64,000 bases of DNA from Collinsella bouchesdurhonensis (GTDB lineage Bacteria; Actinomycetota; Coriobacteriia; Coriobacteriales; Coriobacteriaceae), in assembly GCF_900155365.1 (NCBI RefSeq), contig NZ_LT699739.1, positions 490,333-554,332 on the forward strand, given 5' to 3'. Positions 36,384-43,807 of this stretch are shown piece by piece. Every line of letters begins with the position of its first letter. Positions within the stretch are counted from its first letter, which is position 1. The position numbers and the translations under genes were made by a program. Under the pieces are notes generated by a model, which saw only the letters and a list, made by a program, of their open reading frames with translations, made no database searches and had not been told where the DNA came from.

Positions 36384-36609
36384 TGATTTGCGGGAAGGCC
36401 TTCAAATCGCCCATATCATTCGAATAGGCCGTCTGTCCGCCGAAATTGTCTAGCTCTTCTTGAGCTGTCTCCGCGATTTTGTACCATTGGCAGAGCAGCG
36501 AGAGCGCGGGCACATCAGACTGCGAAAACGCGCGTCCTTGCGTCAGCTCGTCCCATTTAGCGGATTTGAACGCATCCGATTCGATGCCAGGGGGCTTTGT
36601 GATGGGCAT
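36384..36609 (-). pseudogene. Phage terminase small subunit (P27 family), 5' fragment
   Basis: About 75 phage-derived residues: MPITKPPGIESDAFKSAKWD, then LTQGRAFSQSDVPALSLLCQ and WYKIAETAQEELDNFGGQTA, ending DLKAFPQIS. This matches the N-terminal half of P27-type small terminases (the LLCxWY helix and the G....N...K.P.I block). The family normally continues with a helix ending in LGLxP, about 50 more residues. Here the frame runs into the CRISPR repeat, which encodes FGAVPI and a stop. The cut is exactly at the repeat edge. Confidence 0.78.
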
Positions 36610-36770
36610 GCGATCACATCCAATCGGTAATAAAAAAAGCTGACCCGAAGGACGGCTAGAAATTTCTTACGTTTTTGCAGAGTCAGAAATCGCGCATTCA
36701 CTGGTCATTTCAAAAATCCCACCATGGCGGTTGGCTTGAGCTTGCCCGGAATTGCTTTTTGGCGATTTCG

Positions 36771-37130
36771 CTACTCGATGAACTTCTCGACATAGCGGCG
36801 AACGATCGTCTCGCAGATGTCTTTTAGAAGCGGATAAGGCATGTCAACGCCAGCAGCCTTGAGGGTGTGAATGCATATACGCCAAACATCGGGCTGCTCA
36901 ATCATCCGCAGGAAATCGGCGCCGCCATCCGTAAGCCCGTGAACCGAACCGCCTAGGCATATATCGCCGTTGAACTCTAGCGAACTGGAAATAAGCCCCT
37001 CGCGCTTCATGCGTTTAAGTTCATCAACCACGGTGGAGCGATCAATGAAACCAGAGAACTCATCGAACGGCAGCTCATTGCTTTTGGAGATGAATGTGAG
37101 CAATGAGCGCATTGTTTCGTAATCACGCAT
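36771..37130 (-). CDS. DUF2513-like protein
   Basis: A 119-residue protein. Residues 1-60 look like a winged helix (MRSLLTFISKSNELPFDEFS...VVDELKRMKREGLISSS), then SVHGLTDGGADFLRMIEQPDVW, and a tail helix AAGVDMPYPLLKDICETIVRRYV. The LTxxGxxFLxxIxxxxVW block and the tail fit DUF2513, often carried by phages and islands. A regulatory or immunity role is inference. It follows the YrhB-like gene by 2 bp, so they are co-transcribed. Confidence 0.6.
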   Translation of the reverse strand: MRDYETMRSLLTFISKSNELPFDEFSGFIDRSTVVDELKRMKREGLISSSLEFNGDICLGGSVHGLTDGGADFLRMIEQPDVWRICIHTLKAAGVDMPYPLLKDICETIVRRYVEKFIE

Positions 37131-37132
37131 GG

Positions 37133-37411
37133 CTAATCACCGTCAAATTGCTCAATAGGGATTTCTGTAAATTTGCCATCTAGGCTCATTTTGTAATCGT
37201 GAAGCTCATCACCGATTTCATCAAGAACGGCAGCGAAATTCAATGCGCTGCCATCGCTCTTCATGACAGCACACGGCCCATTCCCACCAATGCTCATGTC
37301 ATCATATTTACTGAAAACAAATGCATTCTCATACTCAGTGCAAAAGTCGAAAAAAGATTTATCGCTCATCTTGCTAAGCGCTATATCTCTTGCAGCGTTG
37401 ATATCAATCAT
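37133..37411 (-). CDS. YrhB-like small protein, possible immunity protein
   Basis: A 92-residue protein with NAFVFSKYDDMSIGGNGPCA and VMKSDGSALNFAAVLDEIGD. The pattern of an aromatic strand, a G(G)NGP loop, a V-x-K-x-D/T-G turn and a trailing acidic helix is that of YrhB-domain proteins, several of which act as immunity proteins in polymorphic toxin systems. There is no toxin next to it. AAAGGAG lies 7 bases before the ATG. Confidence 0.5.
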   Translation of the reverse strand: MIDINAARDIALSKMSDKSFFDFCTEYENAFVFSKYDDMSIGGNGPCAVMKSDGSALNFAAVLDEIGDELHDYKMSLDGKFTEIPIEQFDGD

Positions 37412-37614
37412 GGAGCACTCCTTTAGTATTTGCGTGAAGTAACGGAATCTTTCGCTCTATCAGATATCCGCAGGTTATCCGTCCTTACGATGTTCACGCT
37501 TCCCGGCTTCGCTCTTTTCTGAATCTGTTTGATTACCAGTTAGATCGGCACTGCTTCAAAACCATTGGAACAAATTCCCCACTGCGAGAGGGACGGCCGA
37601 TCCAACCGAATTAG

Positions 37615-37913
37615 CTATTTATGCTCCAAAAACCGCAGGTCAATAGCCATTTTTTGCTCATGTTCATACGAGCTGTTATCATGCTTATTTTCCAATAAAA
37701 GCACTTTTAATTTCAAGAAAAATATATGCTCATAGAGCTGTTCAAGCTCATTTTTCGTCAAAAAGATTTCGAATTTACGAAGTAGCGCCCACACCCTGAC
37801 TTCAACGAAGCAGCCACACGCGCAAACAAAGCGCCATTTTCAATCTCGAAGACCGACGTCTCCCCCGCCTCTACCTCCAACGGATACTCGAAACCAGAAA
37901 ATACCAATCTCAT
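37615..37913 (-). pseudogene. csn2: csn2 remnant (type II-A adaptation protein) with internal deletion
   Basis: The frame starts MRLVFSGFEYPLEVEAGETS and breaks after about 50 residues at KSF-stop. A shifted frame then reads FEIFLTKNELEQLYEHIFFL, KLKVLLLENKHDNSSYEHEQ and ends FLEHK at 37615. These are the N-terminal strands and the C-terminal helix/LLLEN block of Csn2. The total is 299 bp against the usual 660 or so, so roughly the middle half is deleted. The ATG overlaps the cas2 stop (ATGA), the normal cas2-csn2 arrangement. Confidence 0.75.
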
Positions 37914-38142
37914 AGAATAAGAAGCTCTTCCATCGTATCAACCTCATCGTAAGCTTCGCGATTGCCCGTTATATATTCCATTGTCGCAAACTGCGACTCC
38001 ATGACGCGCAAAACCTGAACTAAGCCAGAAGGCGGACGGTGCTTCCTCAGACGTCGAACAGCATTTCCCGCCGCACCATCGTTTACAACGAGTTTTGCGT
38101 AAACTGATTCCTGCAACCCTACCTATAAGCGGTTTTATCGCC
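37910..38142 (-). pseudogene. cas2: cas2 remnant
   Basis: The readable part, LQESVYAKLVVN...RRLRKHRPPSGLVQVLRVMESQ, FATMEYITGN and a DTMEELLIL end, is the C-terminal two thirds of a type II Cas2. Just upstream a different frame gives GDKTAYR followed by a stop, matching the conserved xDKxAYRxF of Cas2. The segment between (about 10-12 residues) and the first beta strand with the metal-site aspartate are missing. The gene is therefore dead. No cas1 or cas9 lies upstream; the next sequence is a terminator of another operon. Confidence 0.8.
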
Positions 38143-38188
38143 CAGTCGCCCACCCAGCACGCACGGCAACCCCAACCAAAACGCAAAA

Positions 38189-38254
38189 AAGCCGGCCCCT
38201 TTGTCCACGCGTCCGCCGCAAAGAGCGGCACATGAACAAAAAGGCCGGCTAAAA
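38189..38254 (-). terminator. Terminator after ATP-grasp gene
   Basis: AGCCGGCC and GGCCGGCT are the ends of a long stem, enclosing a second small hairpin (CCGC...GCGG) and flanked by A-runs/T-runs on both sides. Confidence 0.7.
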
Positions 38255-38298
38255 CCAACTCATCAGGGCCGGGCAACGCACCTCAAACCCATCAGCAC

Positions 38299-39315
38299 CT
38301 ACAGCTTGCCAAGGTACTTCTCAAACTGCGGCTTGAAGCCAATATGGTCGGGCGCCTGACTCGGCATTTGCGGAAAGGCATCGTGACCAGGCAGGTTGTT
38401 TGCCTCGATGAACAGCGGGCCGTCCTCGGTGATAGCAACGTCCCAGCCCACATAGCCCATGCCCGGGATCTTTGCTGCAGCCGCATGGCACAGATCCATA
38501 ACCTTGTCCCACATGGGAATCTGATAGCCAGGCAGCTCGGTGCCGGAGCGCGGGTGACGCTCGTACACATGGAACTCCTTGTCGCAGGCAGGGCCCGCAA
38601 TCTTTCCCGTCTCCAGGTCCACCACGGCGTACATGCCACCAGCGTTGATATTATCTACAGGGCGATCGCTGTTGCCCATGCGGATGCACGCATAGATCAC
38701 ATGCGGCTCTCCGTCCTCGGGGCGCACCGTGTACACGCGGATGGTGTTCACCGAACCCGGATAAATCTTGGCCATGGCAGGGTGCTGCACCACCACGTCC
38801 TCAATCAGGTCGGCACCCGAGCCCTTTAGATAGTCATACAGAGCATCCAGCGAATCGAAATCCGCCACCTTGAGCTTTTCCACGCCCTGACCGCAGCACA
38901 GATCGCTCGGCTTGGCGATAATCTGCTCGCGTCCCTCCATAAAGGCAAGGAACTCCTCCTTGGAGCAAGTAGAGAAATGCAGCCATCCGCGATGCAGATA
39001 CTCATTAAAGAACTCATAGAACTCGTTCTTGTTATCCACCAGGTGGTAATACTCCGGATTATTCAGACGGCGCACAATGGTGTTATTAACCCCTCGGGTC
39101 ACAAAGGTGGCGCGCTGCGCATCGTTCATGTTGTAGAACTCCAGCAGCGAGTAATCCTTGTAGCCGGCACCAAACTTAAAGCCGCACTTCACCACGTCGG
39201 CAAACAGCCACACGCGGTTCTTTCCGCTCTTGTCATGGCAGTCCCCCACCGTTTGAAACAGCGCACCGTAATCCATGTGCGCGATGCAACGAAAGATATA
39301 ACCCAACTTGCCCAT
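38299..39315 (-). CDS. Sugar-transfer-associated ATP-grasp protein
   Basis: A 338-residue protein. An N-terminal helical part (DCHDKSGKNRVWLFADVVKC) precedes an ATP-grasp fold: IIAKPSDLCCGQGVEKL (ATP-binding lysine), VQHPAMAKIYPGSVNTIRVYTVR, and the metal-binding end YVGWDVAITEDGPLFIEANNLPG. This matches the hexosyl/sugar-transfer-associated ATP-grasp family, usually found in exopolysaccharide or capsule loci and thought to add amino acids or similar groups. No glycosyltransferases are adjacent. The ATG at 39315 has a GAGGAG site. Confidence 0.82.
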   Translation of the reverse strand: MGKLGYIFRCIAHMDYGALFQTVGDCHDKSGKNRVWLFADVVKCGFKFGAGYKDYSLLEFYNMNDAQRATFVTRGVNNTIVRRLNNPEYYHLVDNKNEFYEFFNEYLHRGWLHFSTCSKEEFLAFMEGREQIIAKPSDLCCGQGVEKLKVADFDSLDALYDYLKGSGADLIEDVVVQHPAMAKIYPGSVNTIRVYTVRPEDGEPHVIYACIRMGNSDRPVDNINAGGMYAVVDLETGKIAGPACDKEFHVYERHPRSGTELPGYQIPMWDKVMDLCHAAAAKIPGMGYVGWDVAITEDGPLFIEANNLPGHDAFPQMPSQAPDHIGFKPQFEKYLGKL

Positions 39316-39393
39316 AATGGCTCCTCGAATGCTCAGATAACCCAACGTGAGTATAGGCCGCCGTACGTCAGCGCAATGCGACAGCGCGCACCC

Positions 39394-40533
39394 TTAATAG
39401 TCCACGGCGCCTTCGCTTGCCATCCACTCGCTTTGGAACTCGGCATAGCGTCCCTCGATAATCGCTTGGCGAGCACGGCGCATCAGGTCCAACAGGAAGT
39501 AGATGTTGTGCTCGGAAAGCAAGATGCCGCCGAGCATCTCCTTTTGCGTGACCATATGACGAATAAGCGCACGGCTGTAGCCGCCCGTGCACACCGGGCA
39601 GGTACACTTGGGATCGATGGGGCCGTCATCATGCGCAAACTTGGCGTTACGGAAGTTCAGACGGCCCTGGCTGGAAAACGCCGTGCCCATGCGGCCCGTG
39701 CGCGTAGGCAGCACGCAGTCGAACATATCGATGCCCACGCCCACACCGCGCACGAGCGTGGTGGGGTTTCCCACACCCATGAGGTAGCGAGGCTTGTTGC
39801 GCGGCATGTATTCAGAAGCAAGCGGCGCAAGCGTCTCGAACATCGTCTCGTGGTCTTCGCCCACAGAATAGCCACCGATGCCGTAACCGGGAAAATCGCC
39901 GCACTCTTCCAGATGCCTGAGCGAGCGCACGCGCAGGTCCAGATGCATGCCGCCCTGCACGATGCCAAAAAGAGCCTGGTCGGGGCGCGTATGCGCAGCA
40001 TAGCAGCGCTCGGCCCACTTGCTCGAAAGCTCAACGGCACGCTCCACATAGGCGCGCGTTGCCGGGTAGCCCGGGCACTGGTCCAGCTGCATGCAGATGT
40101 CGCTTCCCAGCTTCATGGCAATCTGCATGTTGTCCTCGGGCGTCCAGAACACGTGGCGGCCATCGTAGTCGGTCACGATAAAGCGCACGCCATCGTCGGA
40201 GAGCTTGACCGCATCGTTATGGCTAAAGACCTGAAAGCCGCCCGAATCGGTAAGGATGGGACCGTGCCAGTTCATGAAGTTATGGAGCCCGCCCAGCTCA
40301 TCAATCAGGTCCTCGCCCGGGCGCATGCTCAGGTGATAGGTGTTGGCAAGCACGATCTGCGCGCCCAGTGCCTTAACCGTCTCGGTGGGAATGCCCTTGA
40401 CGTTGGCCTTGGTTCCCACGGGCATAAAGATGGGCGTCTCGACATCGCCGTGCGGCGTGTGCAAAACGCCCGCACGCGCATGCGTCTTGGGATCCTCGGC
40501 GACGATGTCGTATTTGAAGAGGGATTGATCCAT
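39394..40533 (-). CDS. tgt: tRNA-guanine(34) transglycosylase
   Basis: A 379-residue Tgt, which swaps guanine 34 for preQ1 in tRNAs with GUN anticodons, the step before QueA. Visible are the nucleophile region LTDSGGFQVFS, GIVQGGMHLDLR, the second aspartate in GVGIDMFDCVLPTR, and the zinc site CTCPVCTGGYSRALIRH. The ATG at 40533 follows an AAGGAG site; the upstream in-frame extension is not protein-like. Confidence 0.97.
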   Translation of the reverse strand: MDQSLFKYDIVAEDPKTHARAGVLHTPHGDVETPIFMPVGTKANVKGIPTETVKALGAQIVLANTYHLSMRPGEDLIDELGGLHNFMNWHGPILTDSGGFQVFSHNDAVKLSDDGVRFIVTDYDGRHVFWTPEDNMQIAMKLGSDICMQLDQCPGYPATRAYVERAVELSSKWAERCYAAHTRPDQALFGIVQGGMHLDLRVRSLRHLEECGDFPGYGIGGYSVGEDHETMFETLAPLASEYMPRNKPRYLMGVGNPTTLVRGVGVGIDMFDCVLPTRTGRMGTAFSSQGRLNFRNAKFAHDDGPIDPKCTCPVCTGGYSRALIRHMVTQKEMLGGILLSEHNIYFLLDLMRRARQAIIEGRYAEFQSEWMASEGAVDY

Positions 40534-40585
40534 GTATTGGAGCTCCTTGTTGATATGCATGTACGTGCAGTAGTTTCGCACACAA

Positions 40586-40616
40586 AAACGGCGCGGGAGC
40601 AAAACCCGCGCCGTTT
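40586..40616. terminator. Terminator between tgt and flavodiiron gene
   Basis: AAACGGCGCGGG and CCCGCGCCGTTT are perfect 12-bp arms around AGCAAAA, placed after the flavodiiron gene on the minus strand. Confidence 0.85.
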
Positions 40617-40675
40617 ACATAGCGTTTCTGGTTGCAAGGCAGCCGGCGGCGAGACGCCGGGTCCTCCGTACTCCC

Positions 40676-41836
40676 CTACGCCGAAAGCTCGTCGGCAAGC
40701 GTCGCGATCTGCGCGCGCGAATCGTCATCGAGCGCACCCAGGACGGTAACGCCCGCCTGGGTAAAGGTGATGTCAGAGAGCTCGGCAAGCTGCTTCTTCA
40801 TAACCTTGGCCGCCATGGGCATCCAAGAGCCGCCCTCGACCAGCGCAATCGTGCGGTTCTGGTAGTTATGCTCGGCCAGCGTGTGGATAAACGTGCTCAT
40901 GAACGGGAAGATGCCCGTTGCATAGGTGATGGAGCACAGGACCAGGCGATCGTAGCGGAAGGCGTCTTCCACGGCCTCGGCCATGTCGTCGCGGGCAAGG
41001 TCGAACAGCGAAACCTTCTGGCCGCGCTCCTCAAGCGCCGCGGCAAGCTCCTCGGCGGCCTGCTTCATGTGACCGTAAACACTCGCGTAGGCGATAGTCA
41101 CGCCATGATCTTCGGGCTGATAAGAAGACCAGGTGTTGTAGGTCTCCAGGTAGTAACCCAGGTTCTCCTTGAGCACAGGGCCGTGGAGCGGGCAGATAAC
41201 CTGGATGTCGAGGCCAGCTGCCTTCTTGAGCACTGCTTGCACGTTCTTGCCAAACTTGCCCACGATACCAAAGTAGTAGCGGCGCGCCTCGCACGCCCAG
41301 CCCTCGGGATCCTCGATGTCGTTGGCGCCAAACTTGCCAAAACCGTCGGCCGAGAACAAAACCTTGTCGTGCGCGTCGTAGGAAAACATGACCTCCGGCC
41401 AGTGCACGTTGGGCGCTGCCACAAAGGCAAGCTTATGAGCACCAAGGTCAAGCTCGCTGCCCTCCTTGACAACTACGCTGCGGCCCGCAAAATCGGTACC
41501 AAAGTAGTTCTTCATCATCTTGAAAGCCATTGCCGAGGAAACAACCTGAGCCTCGGGATAGCGCTCCATGAAGGCGGCGATGCCCGCGGAGTGATCGGGC
41601 TCCATATGGTGAACGATCAGGTAGTTGGGCGTGCGACCGTCGAGCACGGCCTCGAGGTTACCCAGCCACTCGTCAACAAAATGAGCGTCGACAGTATCTG
41701 CAACAGCCACTTTATCGGAAAGAATCACATAGCTGTTGTACGACATGCCGTTTTCACTCACGTCATACTGGCCCTCAAACAAATCGATGTCGTGATCGTT
41801 GACGCCAATGTAGCGGATATCCTCGGTAATCTCCAT
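40676..41836 (-). CDS. Flavodiiron protein (FprA type)
   Basis: A 386-residue two-domain protein. The N-terminal metallo-beta-lactamase-like diiron domain carries HHMEPDHSAG and PNVHWPEVMF, with the last histidine in CPLHGPVL. The C-terminal flavodoxin domain starts TIAYASVYGHMKQAAEELA. These proteins reduce oxygen to water or nitric oxide to N2O in anaerobes. There is no fused rubredoxin, so a separate electron donor is needed. With rubrerythrin and flavodoxin in the same window it points to oxidative-stress defence in an anaerobe. Confidence 0.94.
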   Translation of the reverse strand: MEITEDIRYIGVNDHDIDLFEGQYDVSENGMSYNSYVILSDKVAVADTVDAHFVDEWLGNLEAVLDGRTPNYLIVHHMEPDHSAGIAAFMERYPEAQVVSSAMAFKMMKNYFGTDFAGRSVVVKEGSELDLGAHKLAFVAAPNVHWPEVMFSYDAHDKVLFSADGFGKFGANDIEDPEGWACEARRYYFGIVGKFGKNVQAVLKKAAGLDIQVICPLHGPVLKENLGYYLETYNTWSSYQPEDHGVTIAYASVYGHMKQAAEELAAALEERGQKVSLFDLARDDMAEAVEDAFRYDRLVLCSITYATGIFPFMSTFIHTLAEHNYQNRTIALVEGGSWMPMAAKVMKKQLAELSDITFTQAGVTVLGALDDDSRAQIATLADELSA

Positions 41837-42011
41837 GATGCTCCCATCTCGAGCTGAGCCCTGAATTCGTCATGCATTCTACCACGCGCGCAGCATGTTG
41901 CAGCAGCAGTCACATGGTATGCGCATGCGCCCCAAGCTTCAGCGAAACAAGAAGCAGCGCCGCAAGGTCAAGCACGCCCACGGCCGCCACGCGCGGCACG
42001 CCCGCACGCCC

Positions 42012-42665
42012 CTAGAGGCAAAACTTGCGCTCGACGGCATGCCCCGCAGCGGTGAGCGCCATAACGATAAGGTAGTACACAACGGCCACCGCCAGGAACG
42101 GCTCAAACGCACGATAGGTCAACGCCTGCACGCTTTGTGCCGCGCGCATCATGTCCATAAGGCCAATGGTGGCGACAAGCGAGGAACTTTTGAGCACGGT
42201 AATGACCTCGTTCACAAGAGCGGGAATCACCGAGCGCAGCGCCTGCGGGATGACAATCAGGCGCATCATGGTGCCATATGGCAGCCCAATGGCGCGAGCA
42301 GCGTCGTACTGCCCACGGTCAACTCCCTCGATACCGCCGCGCACGGTCTCCGAAACCGTCGCCGAACCATTGAGCCCCAGCGTGATGACGCCGGCGGCAA
42401 ACATCGAGATCTTATAGCCCGTGAGCTGCGGCGTTGCAAAGTACGCCATAAAGAGCAGCACAATGAGGGGCACACCGCGAAAGATTGACGTATAGAAATC
42501 GAGCAGCGCCCGCAGCGGACGGCAGGGCACCACTTTGAGCACGGCGATAATGAAGCCCAGCACAAGAGCGATTGCGAGGGCGGCCGCCGTAACCTCGCAG
42601 GTCACGGCCAGGCCCTCGACAAACATCGATATGTACGGCTGCAAAAGGTGGAACTTCATCGTCAT
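42012..42665 (-). CDS. Amino acid ABC transporter permease
   Basis: A 217-residue HisM/GlnP-type permease: five predicted membrane helices, SIFRGVPLIVLLFMAYFATP, and the ATPase-coupling loop YDAARAIGLPYGTMMRLIVIPQALR. It lies 33 bp downstream of a binding-protein gene on the same strand. No ATPase gene follows, so the pair may borrow one, for example the GlnQ-like protein at 6064. Substrate is not readable from sequence. Confidence 0.9.
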   Translation of the reverse strand: MTMKFHLLQPYISMFVEGLAVTCEVTAAALAIALVLGFIIAVLKVVPCRPLRALLDFYTSIFRGVPLIVLLFMAYFATPQLTGYKISMFAAGVITLGLNGSATVSETVRGGIEGVDRGQYDAARAIGLPYGTMMRLIVIPQALRSVIPALVNEVITVLKSSSLVATIGLMDMMRAAQSVQALTYRAFEPFLAVAVVYYLIVMALTAAGHAVERKFCL

Positions 42666-42698
42666 GCACGCAAGTTTGATCAGAGGTGGGGCGGGCGA

Positions 42699-43589
42699 CT
42701 ATTTGCCCTGGGACTCGACGGTCGAGGTGCCCGAAGCAGAGAAGTCGCCGTTCCACATGAAGTCGGCGCCCACGTACTTTTTGATGTACGTGTCGATTGT
42801 GCCGTCCTCGAGCATCTCCCCGATGCAAAGGTCGAGCTCGGTCACAAAATTCGCACCCTTGTTAGCCATCAGGCGATAGACGCCTACGTGGTCGGCGGTC
42901 TCGGCGCGGTCGAGCAGGCCGAGCACCAGGCCCTCGTTAGCATCGCGCATGGACTGGCCCTCGGCGCCATCGCACAGGTAAGCGTCGATACGTCCGGCAA
43001 GCACCTCCTGCAGGCACTGGTCGCCGCCGTCGTACGTGTGCACGTCGGCATCCGGCATCACCTTGGTGATGAACTTGTTCTGCACGGTACCGGTAGTGCA
43101 AGCGATGGACTTGCCCGCAAGGTCCTGGACGCTCTTGATGGGGTCCCCGCCCATGGTGAGCACGCCCACAAGCGGCTGATAATAGCCACGCGTGAAGTCG
43201 TAGGTCTCCTCGCGCTCCTCGTTGGCGCTCATCGCCATGGTGAAGGCGGTGTCATTGCCCTGAATGGACGCGAGCGTGGCGGCGAAGTCCTGCGGCTCGA
43301 AGGTATAGGTGAATCCCAAGCGCGAAGCCATCTCGTCGGCAATGGCGATGTCGAGACCCACGACTTTGTGCTTGCCGTCTGCATCGGTATCGATATAGCG
43401 ATACGGGGCAAAGGCGTCGTCGCCCACAAAAGTGAGCTTGGCGTCCTTGATGCCATCGGCAGTCGCCGCGGCAGAGCCAGATGCGGCAGACCCCTGGGCG
43501 GCGTTTTGAGCAGAACAGCCGGCAAGCGCGGCGACGGCACCCCCAGCGAGAAGCCCAACAAAACCGCGACGAGAGATAGAACAGGTCAT
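42699..43589 (-). CDS. Amino acid ABC transporter substrate-binding lipoprotein (Tat-type signal)
   Basis: A 296-residue family 3 binding protein. The N-terminus reads MTCSISRRGFVGLLAGGAVA and then a lipobox LAGC, so the signal combines a twin-arginine motif with lipidation. The fold follows with KLTFVGDDAFAPYRYIDTD and VVGLDIAIADEMASRLGF. Tat export is unusual for this family, whose members mostly use Sec, as the protein at 8309 does. The start at 43589 is chosen because the 46 upstream in-frame codons spoil the signal peptide. Confidence 0.9.
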   Translation of the reverse strand: MTCSISRRGFVGLLAGGAVAALAGCSAQNAAQGSAASGSAAATADGIKDAKLTFVGDDAFAPYRYIDTDADGKHKVVGLDIAIADEMASRLGFTYTFEPQDFAATLASIQGNDTAFTMAMSANEEREETYDFTRGYYQPLVGVLTMGGDPIKSVQDLAGKSIACTTGTVQNKFITKVMPDADVHTYDGGDQCLQEVLAGRIDAYLCDGAEGQSMRDANEGLVLGLLDRAETADHVGVYRLMANKGANFVTELDLCIGEMLEDGTIDTYIKKYVGADFMWNGDFSASGTSTVESQGK

Positions 43590-43749
43590 ATTAAAGCCTT
43601 TCGACAAGATGTGGCACTGATCAGCACGCTCCATTCTACGGCGTAACCCATCGCAGCTCGCACGACGATGAAAACTAACCAGGGCGAAACATGTCCTGTA
43701 TGCCAAACCCAAACAAAGGGCACACAAAACGATAGCCGCACATCAAAAA

Positions 43750-43775
43750 TGGGCCCCGCGCAAACGCGGAACCCA
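43750..43775 (-). terminator. Terminator after SDR gene
   Basis: TGGGTTCCGCG and CGCGGGGCCCA pair around TTTG with TTTTTG following on the minus strand. Confidence 0.82.
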
Positions 43776-43807
43776 CCGGTACTCAAACAACGTGAGCAGA
43801 TGTCAGC

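Larger units (their letters stand above)
36384..37526. other. CRISPR insert 4 (1143 bp), terminase fragment plus two cargo genes
   Basis: Between repeats 36348 and 37527, at the leader-proximal end. All three coding segments are on the minus strand: a YrhB-like gene, a DUF2513-like gene and the 5' part of a terminase small subunit gene that ends at the repeat. GC content is lower than in the chromosome. Confidence 0.75.
34366..37562 (-). CRISPR. Decayed type II-A CRISPR array with phage-DNA inserts
   Basis: Ten 36-bp repeats start at 34366, 35054, 35562, 35627, 35693, 35758, 35824, 36283, 36348 and 37527. On the plus strand each begins GTTTGATTACC and ends GCTCCAAAAC, so the transcribed (minus) form begins GTTTTGGAGC, typical of type II-A. 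The copies at 34366 (5 changes) and 35054 (3 changes) are degenerate; the 37527 copy, next to the csn2 remnant, has 1 change. Normal spacers of 29-30 bp lie at 35598-35626, 35663-35692, 35729-35757, 35794-35823 and 36319-36347. Four other intervals are 423-1143 bp of phage-like sequence. Csn2 and Cas2 remnants lie on the leader side. Confidence 0.95.

Noticed and set aside
38977-40749. Long plus-strand open frame opposite tgt
   Set aside because: Antisense shadow of tgt and the end of the ATP-grasp gene; composition is His/Arg/Ala-rich and no domain is visible.
41895-42011. Small basic protein (MRPKLQRNKKQRRKVKHAH start) on the plus strand
   Set aside because: The frame continues without a stop deep into the antisense of the permease gene, and there is no ribosome site.
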